DNA from: Nissolia schottii
Lineage: Eukaryota; Streptophyta; Magnoliopsida; Fabales; Fabaceae
Assembly: GCA_003254905.1 (NCBI GenBank)
Contig: QANU01066119.1
Location: 80,796 to 144,795 of the forward strand
DNA length: 64,000 nt
Reading direction: 5' to 3'
Part shown: in pieces, positions 36,401 through 48,300 of the stretch
Layout of the letters: every line of letters begins with the position of its first letter
Position numbering within the stretch: position 1 is the stretch's first letter
The notes under the pieces: generated by a model
The model's database searches: none
Told to the model about the DNA's origin: nothing
What the model saw: only the letters and a program-made list of their open reading frames with translations
Position numbers and translations under genes: made by a program

Positions 36401-38047
36401 CTAAAATCTTGGCCATTAATATGGTAGCTTTACTTCAACCTTTCTAGAACTTTCTAACGTTGAAATTACTATAACGTCATGCTTACCCACAATGCTTCTT
36501 GATGTCGATCTTATAGTTATAGTGCGAAGCAAATTATGCTTTATTCTATGTATGAAAGTATTCAACCCTAAAGCTTAAACTGTTGGTTGCTGCTCAAGAA
36601 TAGTTGTTATCTCTAACTCTAAGAGATCTCTAGTGAAATTTCTTTAGAGAGTTATAGCATTTTTCAGACAACTAAATGAAGCTTTTGCAAAAGTATACTT
36701 TCCTTTAACATATTTCTAAGACTTGAGCTGTGTTCTGAATCTAATATTTCTTGGTGTTGTTTGACAAGGTATTTGCATGAGCTATGTCAGCCACCTGTGG
36801 TGCACAGAAATTTCAAGTCTGCCAATATTCTTCTTGATGATGATCTCTCTGTGCGTGTATCCGATTGTGGTTTGGCTCCATTAATAGCTTCAGGGTCTGT
36901 AAGTCAGGTAAGAGATTATTGATATTGTAAAAATTGGTTTCAACATTACGAGGAAAAATTTGTGAAATATTATTGGGTTTAATCTACCCCTCATGATATG
37001 TTTGCAGGATTTAATGTCAAATAATAGCACATCATAAATTATCTGTCAATTTAACTTGCATTATAACGGTCTGATTGATAATATTCCCTGCATTGTCAGC
37101 TCTCAGGGCAGCTGCTAACAGCCTATGGCTATGGAGCTCCCGAATTCGAGTCAGGAATTTACACGTACCAGAGTGACGTGTACAGCTTTGGAGTGGTTAT
37201 GTTAGAACTTTTGACCGGCCGTCAGTCCCATGACAGGTGAGAATACATCCGTAAAGTACTTAAGCACCATTTTTTGGCTTTTTGTGCAGTTAATTCATAA
37301 CTAACACCTTGGACAGGACACGTCCTCGAGGGGAGCAATTTCTGGTCAGATGGGCAGTTCCCCAACTTCATGATATCGATGCATTATCAAGCATGGTTGA
37401 TCCTTCGTTAAACGGCAATTACCCAGCTAAATCATTGTCCAATTTTGCAGACATTATTTCTCGATGCCTTCAGGTGAGCCTTTATAATTCTGATTTTACA
37501 TCTCAGTGCTAGATAGCTTATTTACATGAGGGTTAGCCTTGGTGCAATGGATTTGGATCTATTAAAGTGAGGTTGGATGTAAGCAAGAAAGTGAGGGACT
37601 ATTGTACCCTTAGATCATTCGGTGGGACCCACCCACAATGCACCATATTGATCTAAGGGTGGATAACCTCTTGATTTTTCACTTTACAACCAACCTCACT
37701 TTAGATAAACTTAATCTTGACACAAGGGAAGTTTGTTCTTATGATATGAACGACAACTCACAGGTTTGATTCTTAAAAAGTAGCCTCTCTACTTATGTAA
37801 GGTTGTGTACATTTATCCTCCTTGGGTTCCACTGTGGGAGCGCATCATGCATTGGGCCACCCTCCCCCCCTTCCCCCTTTTTTTTAGTTAGCTTATTAAT
37901 CTCCATCTCATGGCCTTCATAAATTGTCTTAAATGTATCTAAATGCAGTCGGAGCCAGAATTTAGGCCAGCAATGTCAGAGGTGGTTCTGTACTTGTTGA
38001 ATATGATTAGGAGGGAGCCTCAGCAAAGTGAATCAAGCGAAAACTGA
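30418..38047 (+). CDS. SRF3-like: STRUBBELIG-RECEPTOR FAMILY 3-like LRR receptor kinase
   Basis: Plasma-membrane receptor-like kinase of the plant SRF/STRUBBELIG (LRR-V) family. Exons: 30418-30538, 31366-31495, 31603-31674, 31836-31901, 31989-32060, 32160-32231, 32322-32393, 32478-32543, 33199-33264, 34062-34480, 34663-35102, 36004-36275, 36769-36907, 37100-37236, 37317-37473, 37949-38047. They total 2400 nt in one frame: 799 residues plus stop. Order: signal peptide (about 1-34); LRR cap with [18 protein letters not shown]; six LRRs on 66/72-nt exons; Pro/Ser-rich stalk; transmembrane helix about 320-343; basic stop-transfer; polyproline run about 441-464; kinase from about 510. P-loop GGGMLGSVY is intact, and Lys537 is the likely ATP lysine. 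The catalytic loop is HRN (635-637) instead of HRD and the DFG site is DCG (655-657), so it is probably a pseudokinase, as is known for this family. SRF3 is chosen over other members from overall kinase wording recalled from memory. Confidence 0.9.
30973..31212. mobile_element. MITE in SRF3-like intron 1
   Basis: TTGAGTAAACCATCAAATTA on the left and TTGAGTAAACCGTCAAATTA in reverse complement on the right; the pairing continues through GGCAACCAACTTTGAATTC. TTTAT flanks both sides (30968-30972 and 31213-31217). 240 bp, able to fold into a long hairpin. Confidence 0.8.
32690..33125 (+). pseudogene. RTE-type LINE 3' remnant in SRF3-like intron 8
   Basis: The plus strand reads [20 protein letters not shown] then GTECLVVEN and MRILHWVSG. 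This is the C-terminal end of the reverse transcriptase ORF of plant RTE-clade LINEs ('KLKGKFY.T.IRP..LYG.ECW'). It is broken by stops and 5'-truncated. The same segment recurs at 48480-49110 in a SCAMP intron. Confidence 0.7.
34481..34662 (+). other. GC-AG intron (SRF3-like intron 10)
   Basis: The exon ends ACAGAGAAAG and the intron begins GCAAGT instead of GTAAGT, ending AATAG. Only this junction keeps the frame (…SQTEK|GENLRPK…). The nearby GTATAT would shift the frame and break the kinase half. Confidence 0.8.
34827..34900 (+). repeat. (CCN)n proline-codon microsatellite
   Basis: Encodes an almost uninterrupted run of about 24 prolines in the cytoplasmic juxtamembrane region of the SRF3-like protein. 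Length variation between alleles is likely. Confidence 0.8.
35360..35480 (-). repeat. RTE LINE 3'-tail remnant, antisense, in SRF3-like intron 11
   Basis: ACAACAGCAACAACGATAAA followed by GTCCTTTTCTCACTAGCTGG is the reverse complement of the familiar RTE 3' end ('...CCACTTAGTGGGA.AAGGCTTTGTTGTTGTTG'). The sense version is visible at 49070-49110. Confidence 0.5.
35493..35768 (+). repeat. Direct duplication of about 135 bp (143-bp offset)
   Basis: CCCTCTTCTTTGGGCTAACA begins at 35493 and again at 35636. Both copies run through CTTGAAAGACCT, ACTTTAACATTGATTC and TTTTTCTCTTCTACAT. It lies entirely within SRF3-like intron 11. Confidence 0.85.
37530..37872 (+). mobile_element. Au-type SINE in SRF3-like intron 15, split by a MITE
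   Basis: The 5' part GGGTTAGCCTTGGTGCAATG and the 3' parts GTTTGATTCTTAAAAAGTAG, GTAAGGTTGTGTACATTTAT and GGGTTCCACTGTGGGAGCGC follow the Au SINE consensus as I remember it (tRNA-like head with A-box and B-box, then the Au body). Between head and body lies an inverted-repeat insert. Plus orientation, same as the gene. The insertion duplicates are not clear. Confidence 0.65.
37561..37703. mobile_element. MITE nested in the Au SINE
   Basis: Left end TTAAAGTGAGGTTGGATGTA, right end in reverse complement TAAAGTGAGGTTGGTTGTAA, followed on both sides by a second complementary block (ACCCTTAGATCA). About 143 bp, foldable. Exact outer edges are uncertain by a few bases, and the target duplication is not resolved. 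Confidence 0.65.
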
Positions 38048-40365
38048 AAATGGTAGTGACATTTGATTTAGAATTAATGTGCAGAGATTTACATGCTGAA
38101 TATAAACTAGTAGAGAGATATATTATATACATGTGAAGAGGGCCCAATTAGATGCCTCCATGTTCAATTTCTTCCTGCTAACCTATTCAACACTCACATG
38201 CCAAGTTCCACCAGGAGTTTTGGTCCAATCAGCCTCAGAGAACTATAATCTCCAACAACACTCCTCGCTTGTGTAGTCATGCCATGTTATAGATGATATG
38301 TTTTCTTAGTTAATTAACCCACCCATTTGTTTGATAATTGTTTCCAAAATCTTGATAATGAAATGTAATTCTTGTTGTGCATCCTTGTGGTTTTATGTTC
38401 ATTGGTTATGGAATTTTGATATTCATTGTACCAAATCACGGTCAAGCATTGTAATCTAATGATGATGATATTTGTTCTTGCCATAAGTTTTTAGTTCTTG
38501 TAATATCAAAAAGTTTGTATTTAGTTCTTTAAAAAAAATTTTGTTAGGATTTAGTCCTGTAAAAATTTTGTTTATTTTTAGTCTCTACCATCAGTTTGGG
38601 TTGGACGGTGTTGATGTGGGGTTCACCACGTGACATAATCCATATTTTCAATCAACCATGGACCTAATTCGATTACCCAAACCCTACCCGTTTTCAAATT
38701 AAAAAAAAAAAAAATCCCCAAACACCACAACGCCCACCCACAATTTCTCATCTCCATTCCGCCATTTCTCCCATTTCTGTCCTGAAATAAATAATACCAA
38801 AACAAATTTGGGAAGGAGAAGCAAAATAGAGTGGTGAGGGAAATGGTGGGGCTGAGGGGTTTCGGTGGTTTATGGTGGTGGCAGAGTGGTGGTCGTCCTC
38901 TCTCTTCCTCTCTTTTTTCTTTCTTTCCCTCTCTTCGATCTGTCTCTCCTCTCCTCTGTTGGTGGGTTGCATGTGTGGGCGGTGGAAACGGTGGGTTGAG
39001 GGGTTTCAGTGGTGAGGGTAGTGGTGGTTGGTGGTGGTGGGGCTTTGTGGGGTTGTGGCGGCAGCGTTGGGTGAAGAAGATGAGGAGAGTGAGGATGAGA
39101 GTTTTGTGATTAGGAATCGTTTGAGGAGTTGAGTCGCCGTTGATGCGTTCATGAGTGATGGGAGAGAGGGGCGTGGAGCGGGTTGTGGGAGATTGTGNTA
39201 GGACTTTTTGTTTGGTTTTACCATTTTTATTTTATTAGAATCGATATTAAGCATGGCTCAGCATGATTCAAAAAGCTAGCTTGGGGTGAATGAAATTAGA
39301 TTTTAGGTGTGAGATTTCCAAAATCCTTATAAAAACAATTTTAATTACATGTTACTATCGAAACAAAGTCGAGGTCCGTGTACACTTTCGTTGGTTTGAT
39401 GGCAACGCACTCACTATAAGATTTCACTATCAACCCAAACGTGGCTGATGGTTTATACATTGTTGACATAAATCAAATCTTTAGATAAAGAATGTTTACA
39501 GCATGCCGTTTTGTTCTAAATCGAAATTGACAAGTCCATTGAACACCGAAATAGAAATAAACTGCCTCTGAAAATGATCGAGTACAAGTATGGTGACTTC
39601 TAAATGGTTTATAATGGCTTTCTTTTCTTTTTGGGTGTCTAATAGATGAATACATGTACACTAAAAAAAGAATGCAAGCGAAAAAAAAAGTAATAAATTT
39701 AGACAAATTTCAATAGAGAACCACACGGATTTGAATATCATTTATAGAAATAAATTTTTTTTTTCAGATTTTTTTTCCTCAAGAAAATCAATCCAAAGGA
39801 ACTCAAACCCGTTGTTTGGATAAGGAGGAAAAATGGAATGAAATAAAATGAGTGAAAAAAAATGAAGAAGAGAAAATACTTATTGTTTGGATGATGAGAA
39901 AAAATAGAGATAGGCAATATAACATTTTGTTTTCTTATTTGGTTGGAGATAAAGGTAGAAGAAAAATATAATCATATTAAATAACTTTATGATCCTTATT
40001 ATAAGCGAGTTGAGAAATAAATAAGGATATATTGTAATTTTAAATAAAACACCTTTTCAAGTTTAATAGATTCTCATGTGAGTCCCATGCTTGGCCATTG
40101 ATTTTCATCTTCTTTATCAATGATTAGTGGCTTGATAGGTTCTTTCGTGTGTCTGTCAAGTCACATGTTTGACTTCGTTTTTTTTTTTTTGGGAAGATGA
40201 GTAGTTTATTTTATAGAGGAAGTTATTGATAGGAGATACCTCTCATGATGGATTTTACTCATTTTTATTTTATTAATCTATAAAATTTAATAAAAGAATA
40301 ATTATTTTTTAGTATTTAATTTTTTTTCTATTTTTATCTGTTCAAGTAATTTAGTTTACCTTTTA
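38048..40365. other. 3' flank of the SRF3-like gene and intergenic DNA
   Basis: No gene recognised. 38490-39200 starts with TTTTTAGTTCTTGTAATATC/TTTAGTCCTGTAAAAATTTT text typical of an inverted-repeat element end. It continues into a GC-richer block (38830-39190) with low-complexity TGG/GGT frames; no right end was found. There is an N at 39198. 39800-40330 is A/G-rich, MITE-like, without definable ends. Confidence 0.35.
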
Positions 40366-40373
40366 TTCGTAAC

Positions 40374-41176
40374 TAAGGCCATCAAAACGGGTTGGCCCAG
40401 CCTTCATGTTATGTTACTTTTTGATTAATAAAATACTAGTTCATTTTGGATTGGGCCATTTTCAAGCCAGCCCATGAGCCAATATTTTATTAACCATTTT
40501 TTTCATCTACTAATAAAGTTGTCAAAATTTGATAGCAATTATGAAAATAATTGTTTTAATTATAAATAACAATAATTGACTTTCATATCAAACATGTCAC
40601 AAGTCGAACTCCCACACCTTTAATTGAGTGATTCATAAGTCCATTAAACTTGAAAAGTTTAATAACTCTTAAAAGAGGCAACCGATTATATTAGAGTTTG
40701 CTAATGATATGATTTATAAGTCCAATTTTCACACCTTTAATATTGGTCAATGCATCATATTAAACATGCACACAAGATAATTTTATGTGATCTTAATCCC
40801 ATTTAATAAACATTGTCAAGAGAGAACAAAATCCAACTCCAATGCCCACTTCTAAAGTATATATTGCACTTGCACCATAAAAACATAACACTCATTCATG
40901 TTGTACTATAAAACCCAAACACACGCGAGTTACTTAGTATTCTTCATGCAATTTTTTTTGATGTGCATTGTTTGATATTTTTGAATTTAAGTATAATTAT
41001 CTAACAAATTTTTAGCTATCGGACTGGCCTAATCTGAGTTATGTCGGACCAATTTAGGTTGGGTTACGTCGGGCCATGGTCTCTTTTTTACTTCTATTTT
41101 TCTAATTCGGTCTATTCATTTTTTCAGGCTATTCAAGCTAGGCCATCAGACTCGATGACTTATTTTGACAATTCTA
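40374..41176. mobile_element. hAT-like non-autonomous element
   Basis: Left end TAAGGCCATCAAAACGGG and right end in reverse complement TAGAATTGTCAAAATAAG share the hAT-style start and a TCAAAA core. Flanking 8-mers TTCGTAAC (40366-40373) and TTTATAAC (41177-41184) match at 6 of 8. The GGCCCAG/GGGCC words near both ends resemble other plant hAT-like elements. No transposase. Confidence 0.5.
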
Positions 41177-41301
41177 TTTATAACTAGCCAAAACTGTTAT
41201 TAACTCTTTGCAATCTCACTAGTCTAAAGATAAAAAATCTTATTATTTACCCTTTTAAGTGAGATTTTCATGCTATACTATCCAAGTTCATACTACTGAA
41301 A

Positions 41302-41805
41302 TTGGGAAAAGACTCATTTTGAATCTGAAATGTAAACCTGAGTGACTTTGCTTATTGAAATTCAAAATTTGACTTTTTAATAATTGAAATTATAAGTTGT
41401 AGGTTAAATTAATCATTCAGTTTATTATCATTACTATATTGTTATATTTTCAATAACTTTTCACATTAAATAAGAATGTGATAACAACTAAGGCTATTTG
41501 ACATCACTAAAGACCAAAAATATGGTTATGACAATAATTGAGATTATAAATCTTAGTTGTTATTGCAGTTTCATATTTACCACCATAACTAACACAACTC
41601 ATTTGTAGACTCAACTGTTGTTATAGTCTCACTTAATAAGATAAATCAACGAAAATATGATAATATGGTAATGATAATGGAGACTAATTTGACCTACAAC
41701 TTATGAGATTAAAAAGTTAGATTTTGAAAAAAGTTAGATTTTGAATTTCAAGAATTAAAGTGACTCGAGTTTACACTTTTAAGAATCAAAATGAGTATTA
41801 CCCAA
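41302..41805. mobile_element. TTGGGTAAT-type inverted-repeat element, copy 2
   Basis: Left TTGGGAAAAGACTCATTTTG, right in reverse complement TTGGGTAATACTCATTTTGA; the pairing continues through GATTC and GTGTAAAC. The interior includes TGTGATAACAACTAAGG, as in copy 1 (24768-25879). 504 bp, without a nested insert. It lies about 570 bp upstream of the SCAMP start codon. Confidence 0.7.
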
Positions 41806-42171
41806 TGATAAGACATTGTTTGGTATGTTTCCCAGAACAAAAAATATAAAAACACGAGTATAACAAAGAGGCGCGTATGATGTATAAAAATTTATTAAAA
41901 AAATTATCATAAAACAAAAATAATTTTAAATTTTATATTTTGGTATTTTTCTCTACACATGTTTCGCTAGACTTAACCAACATTGCCTAGCAAATATAAG
42001 ATGACAAGATACTCATACACGTTAATAAGCTGCATGAAGATTGCCCGTTTCAATTCTCTCATATCTCACATCTGGATCACGCGCCAACTATTTTCTCGCC
42101 GTTTCTCTTCACCTTTTCCGCTAAGCAAACAAACAAATTCGGAAAGAGAAGAAACCGTAGATTCCAAGGCC

Positions 42172-42209
<38 letters not shown>
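42172..42209 (+). repeat. (CT)n tract upstream of the SCAMP start
   Basis: An almost perfect CT run about 170 bp before the start codon, probably in the 5' leader. Such tracts are common in plant core promoters and leaders. Confidence 0.8.
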
Positions 42210-42376
42210 ACCTCACTTCATAAATAAAAAAGAAAAAAAGCAGTAACCGCAATAAACAATCCCTCACCTCATTCTGCTGCGCCCCACTGGAATTCACACC
42301 CAAATTTTGTTATCTTTCTCTCTCATTCCGATTCGGATCCCTCTTCGCTATCTTTCACTTCACTCCTCTGAATATC

Positions 42377-45300
42377 ATGAGCCGTTACGACCCTAATCCC
42401 TTCGAGGAAGACGAAGTTAATCCGTTCTCAGTGAGTTCCGTAACTGCTTTTTTTTTTTTTTTTGAATATTTTACTTTTTATTGCGAACTGAAATCTTGTT
42501 GTTTAACTCGATTCCGTGTCTGACTTAATTGAAATCGATGTTTCTGGTTTACGAGTGCGAAATTGTTGATGGTCGTTTGGTTCATGATTCGTTTTCATTA
42601 GATCTGTTTGTGCTGTTTGAGATCACTGGCGAATTGAGAACTTGTAGTAAAACTCTGCATGAATTTTTGGATGTGGTTAAATGTGGTAGGCTCTGTGTTA
42701 AATTTTGTATACGAGGCATTAAATTGGAGATTTGAGGTTCTTCAGCTTAACATCAAAGATTAGCACTAGAATTGCCCAGAATCAATCTGCCTCAGTCTCC
42801 TGCATTGGACGAAATTGCTTTATTTCTTTCTTTATTACAAGGGTGAACAGGATATGAACTCTGTTTTTTTAGGATCAAATAATTTACTCAAACATGATTA
42901 ATGCCATTAAATTGATTTAGGTATTTGAGATAAAGAACCATAACAAACAGTGGCCGATCTTGTGATATTATTTTGTTTTTGGGGTTTCTGAAGGGTGTAG
43001 TTATTTTGTAAATAAATTTGCGAAGTCATACAAACTTGAAAGAAACTATACATTTTCTCCAAATCACTAGCTTTCCACTTAACAAATACATCAGTTGTTT
43101 TATATTTGAATTTCAACATTCTATCATTTATCCAATTACTATACTCGTTAAAAGAAAAAGAAGAGAATGTGTAATTGATATAAATCTCTATGAACATGGA
43201 TAAATTCATGGTATCCAACAGCTAAACACTACAACCTCCCTTTTCTCTTAAATCTGGTAAAGTACTGCTCATATAGGACGTTTTCAATTCAACAATATGA
43301 GTGACTTTATTATTACTGTTATTTGTTTTTTCAGGTTATTTTAAGTCAGTCTGGCTTGTTTGCTAGTTTTAGATGGGCCTCGATCATTTTAATCTGCAGG
43401 AAGCATGAAAAATGCGAAAACACTTGGTCAAACGAAATAGGCACATGCATATACTTGTGAATCTTTGTCTCAAAATAATTTATTTTGTTGAGAGGGGAAG
43501 GGTGGTTCTCTATTGTAATCCACCATTGTTCCCGGCTGAACCAATACAACATTATGACAGAAGTTCGGGATTAAAAAAAAATAAAAATTTCCGTTGACTG
43601 ATCTTTGAAAACATAAATTTGAAATTAGTACACTAAAAGATTTGAAACTTTGAAGGCCAACAAGGAAAACATAATATGCAAGATGTTGAAAAATCCATGT
43701 GCTGCTTATCAGCTGCCAAGGGATCTGATCTAATTTTTTGGGGAGGAAATATACTGTTATTACTTGTATGTAACAAAATAGCATAGGGTTTTCTCTCAAC
43801 CGGTCATTTCTCTTAGAAGAGATTGACATCTTAGCTCGTTATCTATAATTAATCATTATATTATATTCTTTTAAAAGGTATGAAATAGCATTTGATTTGG
43901 AGATTATTTAATGACAATTGATAATGTAATTATGCCACGATAGTTGCCCTTATTGATCTGAAACTGCAGATATGCCACCTCCTACATGCAGAGTTCTTTT
44001 AGTCTTGCTTTCTTAGTTGATTATTATTTTAAGAACTGAAATGTTATGCATTTTCATTGATAATATTAGGAAGGAAAAGGAAAAGGTTCAGGGCAATCAA
44101 GTTATGGTGGAGGTGCATTTTATACAACTGTAAGTTTTTTTCCTTTCCTCCAATGGAGACCGTAACATACAAGTTATACAACACTTTATATTAGCATATT
44201 TTGACAAGCAACGAAGCAATGGTATGTTGTAGGCTGTAGCTTTCACATATCCTCTGTATTTTGATTGTGTCACGGTACATAGGTGTTGACTGTGACAAGT
44301 CTTAATATCTGGAAATTGGAACATTGAAGTTTTGATACGAAGAATTTTTTCATTTTTCAGTTAATGTAGAGATTTATTTATACTTAGTAGGTCTGGATTG
44401 GTACATTTGGTAAGGTTCCACATGATGAAAAAACTTTGTAGTTGTCTGAGGGTAGTAGTAGTTTGTATAGAAATGGTGGAAGTTGGCAATTATTGTTTTG
44501 TGTTCCCTGTTGGTCAAATGTTGAAGTTGATTGCTTGCTGCAGAGTGCAAAAAGTTCACAATAGACCCTTTCTTTTTTCACTGGTGGGGTGGGTAACTTA
44601 AATTTGGCAGCATAAGAATTCAGCACTAATGTTCTCAAATAGCTGAAATGGAGACAAATACCTTTGGAGGATGATTCATGTACTGACTATGGATAAATCA
44701 GTACTAAGGTAAGTTGTGGCTGCTTGCTTATAGGTTTTGAATTGGCACTTACTTGCATAAGGTATTATTGACATGTTGGAAATCCTGATAAATTTCTCTC
44801 TGTCTTTTCTTTTCCTCCTCTTATCTCTTTAAATGAGGACATAAGTGAGTGGAAAAGATTTCTTTGTGCTTGTGGGAGTTGTTATTGGATTATGATGTTA
44901 GCATAGTGTACAACAGTTGTCTCAAATTTGCATGAATTATTGTTTTCTCATCACGCAGCAGACAAAGTGGTATATAGTGACCAGTAATATACAGGTAATG
45001 CTCCTTAAAATATTTGAATAAATTTGGTGGACTTGGTTGTAGAGTTGTATGGATGGCAACACAATGTTATTTTAGAGTTAATTGGGGGATGAAGATAGTA
45101 GTTGTGGTACTGGTGGAGAGGGACGTTCATATTTAGTTTCATTTGGTTAGCTGTCAAGACATCTATCCCATCCAAGTGGGGAAAATTAGGAGTGTGAAAT
45201 TATTTAGATTTCAATTTTAAACTTCATGGTGAATGGTCATGGGTTATTCGTTTATTCCCTGGCAATTGATAATCTACGGAAGCAAGTTGTAGAATTAAGC

Positions 45301-48300
45301 ATGGGTTTATTATGAGGGGTGGATGTTGCATTAGGTCATACTGTCATAGGAGCCTGTAGGATGTGATGGGTCTTCGGAAGGCATCCAGGTGGACCTGGAT
45401 CTGATTCTGCTGTTTCATCACTCATCAGCAATGATGTAGGACATGAGGAGAGGGTTTACTTTTGGAAGGACAGATGGTGTATATATGGAACTCCTATGAA
45501 TTGAAATTTCCTTCTCTTTTTTTTGGGTAGACTTAGACTGACATAGCAAGAGTATATAGGGTTTATGTGAATGGCTTCCTTGTGTATTGTAACTATTGTT
45601 AGGTTCACCAGAGACATTATGGGTGGCGGGGAGGTTGGAAGATAATTGTCTTAGGTCACTTTCTGGAGCCAATGTTGTTTTACTGTACTTAAGCAGCAAA
45701 GTTTACCCAGTTTCCTTGGAAGGCTGTCTTGAGGTGTTCTTTGTTTGGTGTTTGTAGGCTATAAAAGGTAACTTTGAGCAATGAATTAAAGGAGTGGAGG
45801 TTGTATCTTTGGCGATTGGTTTTCTATTTGCTTCCCATTGTCAAATTTTGACCATTTAATTGCCTTGACGGAGGCTTTTTCCCATATTGAATTATTGGTT
45901 GTATACTAAGTAGACAGTACAAGTTTGCAAACAGATGTCAGTGGGATAATGGCAGGCAGGCATAAGAAAATATGAAAAAGATCAAGAAGAGAAATGAATT
46001 GGACCAACCGCTTATATGCTGTTACTTGCTGTGGTGTTTCTTCTTGTCATAGAGTTGGGAAACTAGTTTGTGGTAGTGCATTTGTATTATGTTATCATGG
46101 TGTTTTCTGTTGTCTTGGTATTTTTCATTTCTTTTTCCTTTGGAAGACAGTTGATTTGGGGTGGCTACATGATATAGATTGATGCAATTTTTCACGAGCT
46201 GGTGTGGTTGCTTGCTTTTGATTTCATATTATGTTCTTATCTAATGGTTTGTCAATAGGAAACTAAATAAACAGAGCAATTATTGTAAGAATATTTGGGA
46301 GCAGTTAGGTAACAACTATGGTTATATGATGTCAATTTTATTCCTCTTCCTCTTTGAGACTAACTTCCTGAAACTTCTTTTTATGTAACATCTATTATGC
46401 TTAAAAAAGAGGTTACGCTCCTTTAACTGTTATTTTGTCATATCTTTTTATCAATTTTACCCTTGTATACTACTTAGGCCACATTTTCTTTTACCCATTT
46501 TACTCCATGATTTGTTTTTATTAACAAATGTCATGAGCCAACACTTCTACAATTACACACTTAAGCTCGTAGGTGGAGGCACCTGAATTGTTTATATCTA
46601 ACACACACACTCACTGAAGAGTCTATTGAGCTTGGAGTGTGAACATTGAACAGACCCACCTAACATTGGGCTGAAATTTAACATTTTTATTTAGAAGAAT
46701 GAGGGTAAAAGGACCCAACTTAAGACCACTTGGTCATAAGACTCTAATACCATGTTATGAAGTATGAACGAACTCTCCTACAAACCTAAGCTAGTAGGTT
46801 GAGGCACATGACTGGTTTTACATCTCTAACAAACAAACTAAATTACTATTCCACTTTTATGATTGAAAAGTGTTCCTCCCCTCTCTTTTCTTTCCCTCAT
46901 TTAGTATAACATAATTATAAATATATATAACTACATGTATGAAAAATAAAAAACACTGGACTATTAGTGCCTGTTGTCTATCAGCTATTATATATAATAG
47001 AAAAATGAAACAAGCCTTGTTGATTTATACATTTATGTTTAATTTTACAGAATCCCGGAAGTGTTCCCTCGGCGGCCTCAAGCCTCTCGACCCTTCCTCG
47101 TGAGCCATATGATCGTGGGGCAACTGTTGACATTCCTCTTGATAGCTCAAAGGTAGACTGGATTATGAAAATATTGAAATAAATGTCTGAACTATCTCTC
47201 TCAATGCTGTTGTTGACCAAATATTTAATTATGCCCTTTTTAACTTCAGGACATCAAAGCAAAAGAGAAGGAACTTCAAGCTCGAGAAGCTGAATTGAAA
47301 AAGAAGGAGCAGGTGACTCATCCTGATGTATTGTTTGATTGCTTTAGGACAAACGTGCACAACTTACCGTTATGAGACCGTTATGAGTTAGAGTCTTGTT
47401 TTTGTCAGATTCACTATTTTATGTTGTTATTTTGTATTTGACCAATGACTATTGGTGTTAATAAATTACAATGATTCTATCAATTCTAAGTTAATATCAT
47501 GGACCTAATTGGTATTGAGAATGGCTTATTTTAATTCTGTGAACATGTCTACTTATCTTTTTCCTTTTTATTATATTAGTATTCATATATCATGGGTAAA
47601 CCTTCTGTTGAAAATTGACCATGATTTCTGATTTTTTATGCTGCATCTGTTCGCTTTTACCTTACTTGGAATTAACTTGGCTATTATGTTATAATAATAA
47701 TATTATTATTTGTTTAAGTCAAGAAATTTGATGATCTCGTGATGATTTGCAGGAAATAAAACGAAGGGAAGATGCTATAGCCCGAGGTATTTGAGGTCAC
47801 CTATTTAGCAAGCATCACGAACATAGAGTTTGGTGTTTTACATTTTCTTTTTGTTTGCAGCTGGGATAGTTATAGAGGAAAAAAATTGGCCACCTTTTTT
47901 CCCCATCATTCATCATGACATTGCAACAGAAATACCAATACATCTTCAAAGGATCCAGTATGTTGCATTTACAACATGGTTGGGTATGTAGAACTCCAGT
48001 TTTTTCTTCTACAATGTGTTTAAGTCACAATTAGCTACTTGCTTGCCGATAATTAATATTCTGAAAGTATGATTTTGTTTTGTCTTATGAATTATCATCT
48101 GTGCTTTTGTAGTTTACTCAGTAACTTATATCTAAGCTTTTCTTATAATTCACAAGTTTGATACAAAGACATTTTCATATATGCTCAACAGAATTGTAAC
48201 TGAATTGATATTTTACTATAAATAGAAAGTACTCTTAACTCTTTCGTCTCATCTGTCCAGTGTGAGCAATTAATTAGTAGTTTCGTTACATGTTTACTTT

